Below the pieces are notes generated by a model. The model was not told where the DNA came from, made no database searches, and was given only the letters and a program-made list of their open reading frames with translations. Made by a program: the position numbers and the translations under genes. Below are positions 40,736 to 50,300 of a DNA stretch of 64,000 nucleotides, piece by piece (the first letter of the stretch is position 1; each line of letters starts with the position of its first letter). This DNA comes from Flavobacterium seoulense (GTDB lineage: Bacteria; Bacteroidota; Bacteroidia; Flavobacteriales; Flavobacteriaceae): the NCBI RefSeq assembly GCF_000695795.1, contig NZ_JNCA01000009.1, forward strand, positions 124,001-188,000, read 5' to 3'.

Positions 40736-43700
40736 ATGAAAAAAAAATTAAACATACACTTATGGTTGTATATATTACTAATTTCAATAGGAATAAATGC
40801 GCAGACAACTACTCCGCTTATTCAGTCTAAACTCAATGGAATCGTAATTGATGCGATAACGAAAATACCGATTCCGGGCGCAACTGTGGCTATAAAAGGA
40901 ATTACACACAGTGTAAATACCGATTTGGATGGTAAGTTTTATTTTCAAACAGGACAAAAATTTCCATATACACTTATTGTGAGTTATGTGGGATATAAAA
41001 AAGCAGAAGTTGTAGTAGATGGATCTCCTGTTACAATTAGTCTAAAAGAAAATGTTGAAGAATTAAGTGAATTAGTGCTTGTTGGGTATTCGCAAAAGAA
41101 AAGAACCAATGTAACAGGCTCAGTAGATAAGGTAAAAGGAGATGAATTAACAAATAATCATGGAACTAGTTTTACTGAGAAATTACAGGGCTTATCTCCA
41201 GGTTTACAAATTTCTTCAGCGTCTGGAGTTGAAGGTGGAGCAGCACTTGTTCGTTTAAGAGGTGCAACATCTATAAACGCTAACAACGATCCTCTTTATA
41301 TTATTGATGGTGTTTTTATTAATAGTCAGTCTTTACAAAGTATTGGAGCAGGAGGTCAGACTTCAAACCCTCTTGCCGATATTAATCCGGCAGATATTGA
41401 ATCTATTGATGTTCTTAAAGATGCCAATGCTACAGCTGTTTATGGTTCCAGAGGTGCTAACGGAGTTATAATTATTACTACCAAAAGAGGTAAAAAAGGG
41501 AAGAGAACTGAGGTGAAATTCAGTAGTAATATTGGAATTTCTGAAGCTCCAAAATTATGGGATTTAGTTACTGGTCCGGAACATGCAACTATTTTAAATG
41601 AGCAATGGATTAACGATGGTGGCGCATTTGCACAAAGACCCTACCGACCTGTAAGCGAAGGCGGACAAGGAAATCCGGAAGATCAGGGTACTTATGACAG
41701 ATTAGGTTTGATTTTTAGAAAAGCTACCCAAACAGTACATAATCTTTCTATCTCCGGAGGAAATGAAAATACTTCATTTTACATTAGTGGAGAAGTTACC
41801 AAATCTCCTTCTATATTAAAATTACAAGATTTTAACAGAACCAGTTTTAGAACAAATCTGGATCATAATATCACTAAATCATTACAGGTAGGAACAAGTA
41901 TTTCCTATAGTAATATTGATAGACGAATAGTTCCAACAGGTGATACCGGTGGTATAACTAACACAGGATTACATACCCCAACATTAACACCAATCATTAA
42001 TGCTGATGGTAGTTACAACAGGGCAGAGCGTTTTAATAATCCTTATGTCTTATTCGAAAACAGTAACAGTTATTCTTACACCAAACGTTTCATTGGAAAT
42101 GCCTTTGCAAAATGGGATATTCTGAAGAATTTAAGTTTTAAAAGTAGTTTTAGCTTGGATGATAATAGCTATAATGAGGTAGTTTATTATAATTCAAATT
42201 TAAATGAAGGAAGATCAGCCAATGGAAGTGCTACTAATGCTTTAACAACAGAAAGAATCTGGATTGCTGAACAGTTATTGAACTATATTCCGGTTTCAAA
42301 TAACAAACATTTCCTTTCTTTCTTCTTAGGGAATACACTTCAAAAAAATGCATTTAATCGTTCGACTATTACAGGAACAAATTTTCCAAGTACGCAGTTT
42401 AGTTCTATATCAGCAGCGGCTATAACTACAGGTTCAACAACGGGAGAACTTTCATCCGGATTGATATCTTATTTTGGTGGTCTTAACTATAGCCATAAAG
42501 ACAAATATATTTTTGATGCCAATTTAAGAACGGATGCTTCATCGCGTTTTGGTGCCAATAACAGATGGGCTACTTTTCCATCTGTTGGAGCAGCATGGAG
42601 AATAAGTAAAGAAAATTTTATAAAAGACAAATTTAGCTTTATTAATGAAATTTTAATCAAATCTAGTATTGGTTGGTCAGGGAATCAGGGAATTCCGGAC
42701 TTTGCTTCGCAAGGACTTTGGTCAGGAGGAAATAACTATTTAGGCAGCCCCGGAGTTTCTCCTTCACAATTAGGTAATGAAGATCTTAAATGGGAAACTA
42801 CAAGACAATTTAACATTGGTTTAGAAACTTCATTCTTTAATAGAAGATTAAGTGTGAATGTAGATTTTTATAATAAATATACAACCGATTTATTGTTACA
42901 AGTGCCTGTACCTGCTAAAACTGGTTTCTCTTCTGTTTTCCAGAATTTAGGAGAAATGAGTAACAACGGATTTGAATTAGGAATTAATACGGTGAATATC
43001 CAGACTGAAAATTTTCATTGGTCAACTTCTTTTAATGTATCTCAGAATAAAAATAAAATCGAAAAATTACCGAGAGCTTTTACTCAGTATAATAGAGATT
43101 GGGTAAGACTAGAAGAAGGCCATCCTTTATACTCTTTCTGGTTATACAAGCAATTGTATGTTGATCCTCAAACTGGAAATGCAGTATATGATGATTCCAG
43201 AACTAATGATGGGAAAATTACTGTTGATGACAGACAGATTGTTGGAAATGCATGGCCAGAATATCAGGGAGGGATAAACAATACACTTAAATATAAAGGA
43301 TTTGATTTTTCTTTCTACGTTTATTTTTCTCAAGGAAATGAGGTATTTAATATGAACCGTTATTTTCAAGAGCATGCCGGTTCAAGAGGAACTTCATGGT
43401 CTATGCAGGCAAGTATGATGGACAGATGGCAAAATCCGGGTGATATCACAGATATTCCAAGAGTTACTACAAAACCAAATCCTGATGGAAGTTTAAATCA
43501 CAATTTCGAGAGCAGCAGATTTTTAGAAGATGCTTCATTCATCAGGTTAAAAAGTGTTACTCTGGGATATACAATTCCGGAATCTATTCTTGAAAAACAA
43601 AAAGTGTTGAAAAACTTAAGAATATATACAAACCTTACCAACTTATTGACATTTACAAAATATAGTGGTCCGGATCCTGAAGTAAATGTGGCACAAAGAC

Positions 43701-43786
43701 AAGCTGGCGCTACGGTACAAGGTTTAGATTTTTCAATGCCTCCGCATCCAAGAACGGTACAATTTGGTATCAATGCTACTTTTTAA
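40736..43786 (+). CDS. SusC/RagA-family TonB-dependent transporter, sulfur island copy 1
   Basis: A 1016-residue outer-membrane transporter. I choose ATG 40736, in 'AAGTAATGAAAAAA', because the signal peptide 'KKLNIHLWLYILLISIGINAQ' then starts at the N-terminus as in the two sister genes; a TTG 51 bases upstream is in frame. The N-terminal beta-sandwich ('GIVIDAITKIPIPGATVAIK'), plug ('DPLYIIDGVFINSQS', 'ESIDVLKDANATAVYGSRGA') and barrel ('QFGINATF' at the end) are all present, with no STN domain. Paired with susD 20 bases downstream. Sulfur-compound uptake is inferred from the leader and neighbours. Confidence 0.94.
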   Translation: MKKKLNIHLWLYILLISIGINAQTTTPLIQSKLNGIVIDAITKIPIPGATVAIKGITHSVNTDLDGKFYFQTGQKFPYTLIVSYVGYKKAEVVVDGSPVTISLKENVEELSELVLVGYSQKKRTNVTGSVDKVKGDELTNNHGTSFTEKLQGLSPGLQISSASGVEGGAALVRLRGATSINANNDPLYIIDGVFINSQSLQSIGAGGQTSNPLADINPADIESIDVLKDANATAVYGSRGANGVIIITTKRGKKGKRTEVKFSSNIGISEAPKLWDLVTGPEHATILNEQWINDGGAFAQRPYRPVSEGGQGNPEDQGTYDRLGLIFRKATQTVHNLSISGGNENTSFYISGEVTKSPSILKLQDFNRTSFRTNLDHNITKSLQVGTSISYSNIDRRIVPTGDTGGITNTGLHTPTLTPIINADGSYNRAERFNNPYVLFENSNSYSYTKRFIGNAFAKWDILKNLSFKSSFSLDDNSYNEVVYYNSNLNEGRSANGSATNALTTERIWIAEQLLNYIPVSNNKHFLSFFLGNTLQKNAFNRSTITGTNFPSTQFSSISAAAITTGSTTGELSSGLISYFGGLNYSHKDKYIFDANLRTDASSRFGANNRWATFPSVGAAWRISKENFIKDKFSFINEILIKSSIGWSGNQGIPDFASQGLWSGGNNYLGSPGVSPSQLGNEDLKWETTRQFNIGLETSFFNRRLSVNVDFYNKYTTDLLLQVPVPAKTGFSSVFQNLGEMSNNGFELGINTVNIQTENFHWSTSFNVSQNKNKIEKLPRAFTQYNRDWVRLEEGHPLYSFWLYKQLYVDPQTGNAVYDDSRTNDGKITVDDRQIVGNAWPEYQGGINNTLKYKGFDFSFYVYFSQGNEVFNMNRYFQEHAGSRGTSWSMQASMMDRWQNPGDITDIPRVTTKPNPDGSLNHNFESSRFLEDASFIRLKSVTLGYTIPESILEKQKVLKNLRIYTNLTNLLTFTKYSGPDPEVNVAQRQAGATVQGLDFSMPPHPRTVQFGINATF

Positions 43787-43806
43787 ATCATTAAATGAAT
43801 TGAGTT

Positions 43807-45165
43807 ATGTCAAAATTAAAATATATAAAAAATATCGTATTAGCATCAGTAGTTGTTCTTACTTCTTCCTGTGCTGATAGTTTTCTGGATGTTAATCCAA
43901 CAGAATCTGTTGCAAATAATTCGGTTATTGTAGATGGAGCCACTGCACAAACGGCAATATTAGGAGTATATAGCCAGTTGCAAAACAGGCTGTATTATGG
44001 AGGTGATGGTTATGCGGCAACAGCTTACTTATCTAGTGGTGATCATATTTGGGTAGGAACACTGAATTATTATAATGCGTTTCCAAGTCATACTTACAGA
44101 GCCGATAATACGCTTTTAAACAACGTTTGGTCTCAAATTTTTGCAACTATTAACGGAGCCAATAATGTCATTGAACGCGTAAATGCTTTACCGGAAACAC
44201 AAATTACCACTGCGTTGAAAAATCAATATGTTGGTGAAGCTTATTTTATTAGAGCTTTAGCTTATTTTGATTTGGCAAGAGCCTGGGGAAATATTCCATT
44301 AGTTTTAAAACCAACTGTTTCTCCAACGGACTTTAAGGGTGTAAAACAAAGTAACCAAAAACAAGTTTATCAACAAGCTCTAAACGATCTTGATACGGCA
44401 GAAAATTTGCTTCCGGCAACTGTAAACCGCAACAGAGCAACCAAAAAAACTGTTTATGCATTAAAGGCAAGAATTTATTTGTATAATGAAGAATGGCAAA
44501 AAGCCATAGATTATTCTTCTCTGATTATTGGAGACAGTAATTATGAATTGGTAAGCTGGCAAACGATTCTGAACAATTTAAATACCAGAGAATCTATTTT
44601 AGAACTGGCATTTAATACTGCAGATCAGAGTGCACATTTCGGTTCATGGTCAAGTAAAGATTATCGTAACCAGTTTGCTCCAGGGCCAGGTATTTTTAAT
44701 GATTTACAAAATGCTGTAAATTCAGGTGACAGAAAGCTATTGATTGAGGATAATTCATCTTCGGCAATTAGAAATTATTTTGTTCAAAAATTATATTGGA
44801 GAGCAACAGGAGAAAATCCTACTTACATTTTGCGTTTATCAGAGCAATATTTGATCAGAGCAGAAGCTTATTTAAAATTAGCTACGCCAAATGCTGCTCT
44901 TGCTTTACAGGATTTGAATAAAGTGAGAGTAAGAGCTAATGTACTTCCTTTAAATATAGTAGATACTCAATTGTTATTAGGAGCTATAGCAAATGAAAGA
45001 AAACTAGAATTCGCGCTTGAGCCTCACCGTTGGTTTGATTTAACAAGAACTAAAAAAGCGGGAGAAGTACTAGGAGTAACCGATTCAAATTTATGGATTT
45101 TCCCTATACCGTTTAATGATTTAGAAGTTGATGATGATTTAGAGCCAAATCCAGGTTATAATTAA
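43807..45165 (+). CDS. SusD/RagB-family lipoprotein, sulfur island copy 1
   Basis: A 452-residue SusD-like surface lipoprotein (acyl-Cys22 in 'VVVLTSSC'). Core motifs are 'GEAYFIRALAYFDLARAWGNIP' in two pieces, 'VYALKARIYLYNEEWQKAI', 'LRLSEQYLIRAEAYLKLA', and 'IANERKLEFALEPHRWFDLTR'. It pairs with the preceding SusC. Only 13 bases separate it from the first DoxX-like gene, so the operon continues. Confidence 0.94.
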   Translation: MSKLKYIKNIVLASVVVLTSSCADSFLDVNPTESVANNSVIVDGATAQTAILGVYSQLQNRLYYGGDGYAATAYLSSGDHIWVGTLNYYNAFPSHTYRADNTLLNNVWSQIFATINGANNVIERVNALPETQITTALKNQYVGEAYFIRALAYFDLARAWGNIPLVLKPTVSPTDFKGVKQSNQKQVYQQALNDLDTAENLLPATVNRNRATKKTVYALKARIYLYNEEWQKAIDYSSLIIGDSNYELVSWQTILNNLNTRESILELAFNTADQSAHFGSWSSKDYRNQFAPGPGIFNDLQNAVNSGDRKLLIEDNSSSAIRNYFVQKLYWRATGENPTYILRLSEQYLIRAEAYLKLATPNAALALQDLNKVRVRANVLPLNIVDTQLLLGAIANERKLEFALEPHRWFDLTRTKKAGEVLGVTDSNLWIFPIPFNDLEVDDDLEPNPGYN

Positions 45166-45178
45166 GAGATAAATTATT

Positions 45179-46525
45179 ATGGGAACACAACATAAATCTA
45201 GTACATGGTCACTAACCGAAATATTTATATTTCGGTTAGGACTTATTTTTTTCATCATACTATTTATTCCGTATGATTTGAATTTATATCATTCTCTAAA
45301 TGGAGGAGGTTTTTCTTTTCAAAATCTTTTCCAGATTGCTACATACAGAACATCATTTATATCTGAAAGTTTATATGTAGGTAATCATTTAGAAGGTTAC
45401 TACAACTGGTTAATAGCATTATTAATAGCACTTGTGGCAGCTATTGTTTGGGGATTTTCAAAAACTAAAGAACCTGTAAAAGAGTACAATCAGCTGTATT
45501 ATTGGTTAAGGGTAGCTTTGAGATATCGTTTAGCATTAGCAATCATTTTTACTGGAGTGGTAAAATTACTTCCTATTCAAATTCCGGAACCAACCTTAAG
45601 TGATTTCCATACATCTTATGGTGATTTTTTGCTTTGGAAAATGTATTATTTAACTAATGCTGTTTCATCTGCATTGTACATTCCCAGTTTAGGTATTTTA
45701 GAAATTATTGGCGGTCTTTTTCTGTTAAACAGAAGAACAGTTACAATTGGTGCTGGTTTATTGATTGCTTTATTAACCAATATTGTAATCGTAAATTATG
45801 TTTATGAAATAGGGGAACAGGTTTACAGTTCTTTTTTATTATTGATTGCAATTGTCATTATTCTACCAGATGTCTCTGGATTATATAATTTGTTATTTCT
45901 GGAAAAAACTACTCAATACAATGAGTTTGTTCCCACTTTTAGCAAATTGGCCTACAAGTTACGCTCTGTTTTTCAGGTGGTTTTTCTATTGATTATTACA
46001 GGATTTACGGTGCTAACTTTTGTTTCATGGAAAGATACTAATTATCCTTTTCCTAAAACCAAAGGAATAGCAGATATTAAAGGTGTTTACAATGTAAAAG
46101 AGTTTAAATATAAAGGGAAAACCTTACCTTATTCTATTACAGATTCCTTAAGATGGCAAAATGTGGTATTTGAAGAATGGAATACAATAAGTATTAGAAA
46201 CAATAGCCCTGTAAAAATCGATAGTCTAAAACCAAGAATAGTTTTTCAGGAAGATTCAAAAAGAAATTATGAGCAGTTGGGTAACAGCGGAAGACATTTT
46301 TTTAGCTATGAGCATAGTGAAAAGAAAGATAAGTATAACTTAAAGCTAATTGATAAGTCAGATGCCAAGCTAAAATATACTTTTTCATTAGAGAAGCTTA
46401 ATAAAAATGAGTTGCTGCTTAAAGGTGTTGACATTAAAGGAGATTCATTAAGTATTACACTGGGACGTCTTCCTAAAAAGTATCTTTTACAGGAAGGTCG
46501 AAGAAAACCCATTAAAATTTACTAA
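45179..46525 (+). CDS. DoxX-like integral membrane protein (copy 1)
   Basis: A 448-residue protein with about seven membrane segments in the first 270 residues and a polar C-terminal domain of about 170 residues. The core 'YYWLRVALRYRLALAIIFTGVVKLLP', in parts, and 'LGILEIIGGLFLL' resembles the DoxX/DoxD superfamily, whose DoxD member forms part of a thiosulfate:quinone oxidoreductase. It is a paralog of the next gene ('QLYYWLRVALRYRLA' against 'ELYYWLRVIVRYRIA'; 'EQVYSSFLLL' against 'VHVYSSYFVLL'). A role in oxidising a sulfur compound is inference. Confidence 0.7.
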   Translation: MGTQHKSSTWSLTEIFIFRLGLIFFIILFIPYDLNLYHSLNGGGFSFQNLFQIATYRTSFISESLYVGNHLEGYYNWLIALLIALVAAIVWGFSKTKEPVKEYNQLYYWLRVALRYRLALAIIFTGVVKLLPIQIPEPTLSDFHTSYGDFLLWKMYYLTNAVSSALYIPSLGILEIIGGLFLLNRRTVTIGAGLLIALLTNIVIVNYVYEIGEQVYSSFLLLIAIVIILPDVSGLYNLLFLEKTTQYNEFVPTFSKLAYKLRSVFQVVFLLIITGFTVLTFVSWKDTNYPFPKTKGIADIKGVYNVKEFKYKGKTLPYSITDSLRWQNVVFEEWNTISIRNNSPVKIDSLKPRIVFQEDSKRNYEQLGNSGRHFFSYEHSEKKDKYNLKLIDKSDAKLKYTFSLEKLNKNELLLKGVDIKGDSLSITLGRLPKKYLLQEGRRKPIKIY

Positions 46526-46536
46526 AAAAATAAAGA

Positions 46537-48006
46537 ATGGAAATTAAACAAAATATCGAATCAGTCTCATCACATTCTGGTTCTCCAATATGGAGTAAAC
46601 TTGAAAAGATAAGTTTTAGGTTTGCCTTTATATTTTTCTTATTACTTATCGTGCCATTACAAAGTAAATGGTACGAAAGATTATTTGAAATAGATTCATT
46701 TTACGATCTTTTATCTATACTATCTGGTTCTCGAACTGGTTTTATAGAAATCGAATCAGAAAGTGGAAAATGGGGTGCGGCTTCTTATGCCTCTTGGGGT
46801 ATTGCGCTTTTAATAGCAGGTATTGGAACAGCAATATGGACAATTATTAGCAGAAACAGTAAGAGACAACAATATAATGAGTTGTATTATTGGTTAAGAG
46901 TAATCGTAAGATACCGCATAGCTGTTGGACTTATTGCATTTGGATATATTAAATTTTTTCCAATGCAAATGCCTTTTCCATCAGTGTCTAATCTAAATAC
47001 TGATTTAGGAGATTATGCCTCATTTAAACTGTATTGGCAGGTAGTTGGTCTTTCCGTTTGGTATCAGATATTTTTAGGCGCTTTAGAAATAGTGGCTGGT
47101 ATTCTATTGTTTTTTAGAGCAACAACCGCTTTAGGAGCAATTATTACTGCTGGAGTATTGTACAATATTGCACATGCAAACCTTGCTTACGATGGTGCAG
47201 TGCATGTTTACAGTTCTTACTTCGTGCTTTTATCGCTGTTTTTATTGGTACAATATGCTCCAAATATCTGGAAGTTATTGGTAAAAAAACAGTCTATAAC
47301 ACCCAATTATTATTATCCAAAACTGAAAGACAGAAATAAGAAAATTGTTTTTTATAGTGTAAAATATGCTTTTATATTTTCTTTTGTATTCATTTACGGT
47401 TATTATAGATACAATTTGCACTACAACGAAGGTCGTTTGAAAGAACCGGTTGTTCCTGGTTTAGCGAATGCAGAAGGCTATTATTCAGTTTCATCATTTA
47501 CAATAAATGGCGATACATTAGCTTATTCACCTTTAGATTCAATACGCTGGAATGATGCCGTTTTTGAAAGGTATTCAACTTTAGTTTTTAAAGTAGATAA
47601 AGCTCTTGATATTAATTTAGCCAATGGTGGTCCAACTACAGCCGATTTGTTTAAGGATTACGAATTTACCGGACGTTCAGGAGGTAAAACCTATTTATAT
47701 TACGAAACCGATTCCATCAACAAAACCTTGTATCTGGTAAATAAAAATCAGGAATTTTCTAAAAAATTCATTAAAAAATTTGATAAGAAAGATAATGAAA
47801 TCAATCTGAAAAAACTGTATACTACCACTTACCGTGATAGTATTGGAATATTAAAATGGAAGTACGATAGACCACAAAAAAACAGAATTGTATTATCAGG
47901 AAAAGATCATGAAAAGAATTCTATTCAAGTTGTGCTGGATAAGTTAGACAGAAAATATACAGTAGGCAAAGAATGGCATTCGGAAATCCATAAGTATGTA
48001 TACTAA
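46537..48006 (+). CDS. DoxX-like integral membrane protein (copy 2)
   Basis: A 489-residue tandem paralog of the previous protein, starting 11 bases after it. The hydrophobic core is followed by an extra-membrane domain with 'YYSVSSFTINGDTLAYSPLDSIRWNDAVFERY', which parallels 'YNVKEFKYKGKTLPYSITDSLRWQNVVFEEW' of copy 1 (both quoted across domain blocks). Two neighbouring paralogs suggest a heteromeric membrane complex. Substrate unknown. Confidence 0.7.
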   Translation: MEIKQNIESVSSHSGSPIWSKLEKISFRFAFIFFLLLIVPLQSKWYERLFEIDSFYDLLSILSGSRTGFIEIESESGKWGAASYASWGIALLIAGIGTAIWTIISRNSKRQQYNELYYWLRVIVRYRIAVGLIAFGYIKFFPMQMPFPSVSNLNTDLGDYASFKLYWQVVGLSVWYQIFLGALEIVAGILLFFRATTALGAIITAGVLYNIAHANLAYDGAVHVYSSYFVLLSLFLLVQYAPNIWKLLVKKQSITPNYYYPKLKDRNKKIVFYSVKYAFIFSFVFIYGYYRYNLHYNEGRLKEPVVPGLANAEGYYSVSSFTINGDTLAYSPLDSIRWNDAVFERYSTLVFKVDKALDINLANGGPTTADLFKDYEFTGRSGGKTYLYYETDSINKTLYLVNKNQEFSKKFIKKFDKKDNEINLKKLYTTTYRDSIGILKWKYDRPQKNRIVLSGKDHEKNSIQVVLDKLDRKYTVGKEWHSEIHKYVY

Positions 48007-48042
48007 TAATAGTTACAATATTTTATTATAAAATTCACAGTA

Positions 48043-49476
48043 ATGAATAGAAGAATTTTTATCAATCAATCCTTGTTGTTTTTAGGAGCAGTGGCATGTA
48101 ATCAGGTTTTTGCAGGCAAAACAGCAAATGGAGAAACGTTTCTGATCAAACAGTTTGAAGATACCGGTTTAGCCCATTTTTCATATGCTATTTTAGTTAA
48201 AGATAAAATTGTTTTAATTGATCCGGCAAGAAACCCACAACCTTATTATGATTTTGCTTCTGCAAATAATGCTGAAATAGTATCGATTATAGAAACGCAT
48301 TTGCATGCCGATTTTGTGAGTTCACATCTAGAGATTAGCCAGTTTAAAAAAGCTAAAGTTTATGCCAGCAAATTAGCAAAAGCAAACTATAAGCATCACA
48401 ATTTTGATGAAGGAGATTTGATCAGTCTTTCTGCAGATATTAAACTAAAAGCGATAAATACGCCAGGGCATTCGCCGGATAGTATTTCTGTGATACTTCA
48501 AAATAAAGCTAAGGATGTAGCCGTTTTTTCTGGTGATTCTTTACTTTTTGGAAGTGTAGGAAGACCGGATTTACGCGAATATTCGGGAGAATTAGCTACT
48601 GAAAGGAAAAAATTAGCAGGGCAAATGTATGATACGATACATCAAAAGTTTGCCAAGTTGGCTAATGATGTACTCGTTTATCCGGCACACGGAGCGGGTT
48701 CACTTTGTGGAAGTTCCATAAGAAATGTAAAAGAAAGTACTATTGGTTATGAGAAAGCTCATAATTTTGCTTTTCAAAATATTCCTAAAGAACAATTTGT
48801 TGAAACACTATTAAAAGATCAGCCACATATTCCGCAATATTTTCCTTATGATGTAGAATTGAATCGAAAAGGAGCCAGAGTAGTATCAAAAGCCTTGTTA
48901 GCTATTCCATTTCTGAAATTGACAACTCATAATTTTAAACCTGAAGAGATAATTGTAGATATCCGAACACCCGATGTATTTGCATCGTCTCATTTTCCGG
49001 GTTCTATCAACATTGCTGAAAGTTCTAAATTTGAAACATGGTTAGGGACAATTATTAAACCTGAGCAAAAAATATATCTGATTGCCAATTCAGAATCTGA
49101 GTTGAAAACGGCTTTTGCAAAAGCATCTAAAATTGGTTATGACAGCTTTATTAAAGGAGGTTTTGTTTATGGAAATTATGCTGGAGAAAGTTTTACAAAG
49201 TTTGATAAAGACAAGTTTCTGTCTGCTAAAAATGATTATTTTATTTTAGATGTAAGAACAGCTAAAGAAGCATCAGAAGATAAGATTTTTAGTAATGCTG
49301 TAAATATTCCTTTGTCAGAATTGCAGGAGGAAATAAATAATCTTCCAAAAAACAAACCTGTTATAGTGCATTGCGCTTCTGGTTTTCGATCTGCAATAGG
49401 TATAAGTATCATTAAAAACTTAGCACCAAATATTGAAGTCTATGACATTGGGGGAGAAATTGGAAAATATCGTTAA
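48043..49476 (+). CDS. Metallo-beta-lactamase fold hydrolase with two rhodanese domains (persulfide dioxygenase/CstB-like)
   Basis: A 477-residue protein. Residues 30-260 form an ETHE1-like MBL domain with 'ETHLHADFVSSH' (His86, His88, Asp90), 'TPGHSPDSISV', 'SGDSLLFGSVGRPDL' and 'VYPAHGAGS'. Two rhodanese domains follow. The first lacks a catalytic Cys ('IYLIANSES'). The second has it ('HCASGFRS', Cys444). This MBL-rhodanese layout oxidises glutathione or thiol persulfides to sulfite. An N-terminal signal, possibly a lipobox ('LGAVAC'), suggests it acts outside the cytoplasm, which is unusual for the family. Confidence 0.88.
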   Translation: MNRRIFINQSLLFLGAVACNQVFAGKTANGETFLIKQFEDTGLAHFSYAILVKDKIVLIDPARNPQPYYDFASANNAEIVSIIETHLHADFVSSHLEISQFKKAKVYASKLAKANYKHHNFDEGDLISLSADIKLKAINTPGHSPDSISVILQNKAKDVAVFSGDSLLFGSVGRPDLREYSGELATERKKLAGQMYDTIHQKFAKLANDVLVYPAHGAGSLCGSSIRNVKESTIGYEKAHNFAFQNIPKEQFVETLLKDQPHIPQYFPYDVELNRKGARVVSKALLAIPFLKLTTHNFKPEEIIVDIRTPDVFASSHFPGSINIAESSKFETWLGTIIKPEQKIYLIANSESELKTAFAKASKIGYDSFIKGGFVYGNYAGESFTKFDKDKFLSAKNDYFILDVRTAKEASEDKIFSNAVNIPLSELQEEINNLPKNKPVIVHCASGFRSAIGISIIKNLAPNIEVYDIGGEIGKYR

Positions 49477-49494
49477 CATTTATAGAATACAAAA

Positions 49495-50274
49495 ATGATT
49501 CAGAAATTAATATATATCCTATTTTTAGCTTCAGCTATTTGCACTAGTACGGTTTCCAATGCCCAAGAGCCTACAAAATTAACGATAAGAGCATTGGCAA
49601 AGGACGCTAAATTTATAGGAACGGGTATAGGAGGAGCGTATATTATCGTGAAAAATCATGATACACAGGAGGTTTTAGCTAAGGGATATACCGCTGGTAC
49701 TTCTGGAAATACAGATTTAATTGTAACTAAACCAAAAGTTAGGTATGAGCGTATTACAGATGACAAAACGGCAAAATTTGTAGCTGCATTAAATATTAGT
49801 GAGCCGTTATTGGTCGATATAGAAGCAATAGCACCATTTAATCGTAAAAGTGCAGCAATAAAAGCCACTACTCAGGTTTGGGTCATTCCTAACAAAGATA
49901 TTTTAGGAGATGGTATAATTCTGGAAATTCCCGGTTTTATTGTAGACATTTTGTCTCCTACAGCACACGAAGTGATTTCTTTTGATTCGAATCAGAAAAA
50001 AGAAGTTACTCTTAAAGTAAATATGGTGATGATGTGTGGCTGTGTAATTCAAAACGATGGGATTTGGAATGCTTCAAATTATGATGTTGATGCTATTGTT
50101 CGGAAAGAAGGTGTTCAAATTGCTAAAGTAAAACTGCTTAAAACAACTGAAGACAATGTTTTTGAAGTAAAAATTCCCATGAAAGAAAGTGGAAATTACG
50201 AACTTATCGTAACTGCATTTGATAATAAAGTCTATAATACAGGGGTAAATAAAATCAATTTTGTTGTCAAGTAA
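49495..50274 (+). CDS. Exported beta-sandwich protein of unknown function with MMCGC motif
   Basis: A 259-residue exported protein (signal ends near 'CTSTVSNAQ'). It looks like two beta-sandwich domains, the second with 'EVTLKVNMVMMCGCVIQ' then 'SGNYELIVTAFDNKVYN'. The Met-Met-Cys-Gly-Cys cluster is a possible metal or thiol site. Family not recognised. It lies 18 bases after the MBL-rhodanese gene and 26 before the FAD oxidoreductase, so it belongs to the same operon. Confidence 0.65.
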   Translation: MIQKLIYILFLASAICTSTVSNAQEPTKLTIRALAKDAKFIGTGIGGAYIIVKNHDTQEVLAKGYTAGTSGNTDLIVTKPKVRYERITDDKTAKFVAALNISEPLLVDIEAIAPFNRKSAAIKATTQVWVIPNKDILGDGIILEIPGFIVDILSPTAHEVISFDSNQKKEVTLKVNMVMMCGCVIQNDGIWNASNYDVDAIVRKEGVQIAKVKLLKTTEDNVFEVKIPMKESGNYELIVTAFDNKVYNTGVNKINFVVK

Positions 50275-50300
50275 ATTAGGTTAAGCAATAAATAAAAAAC

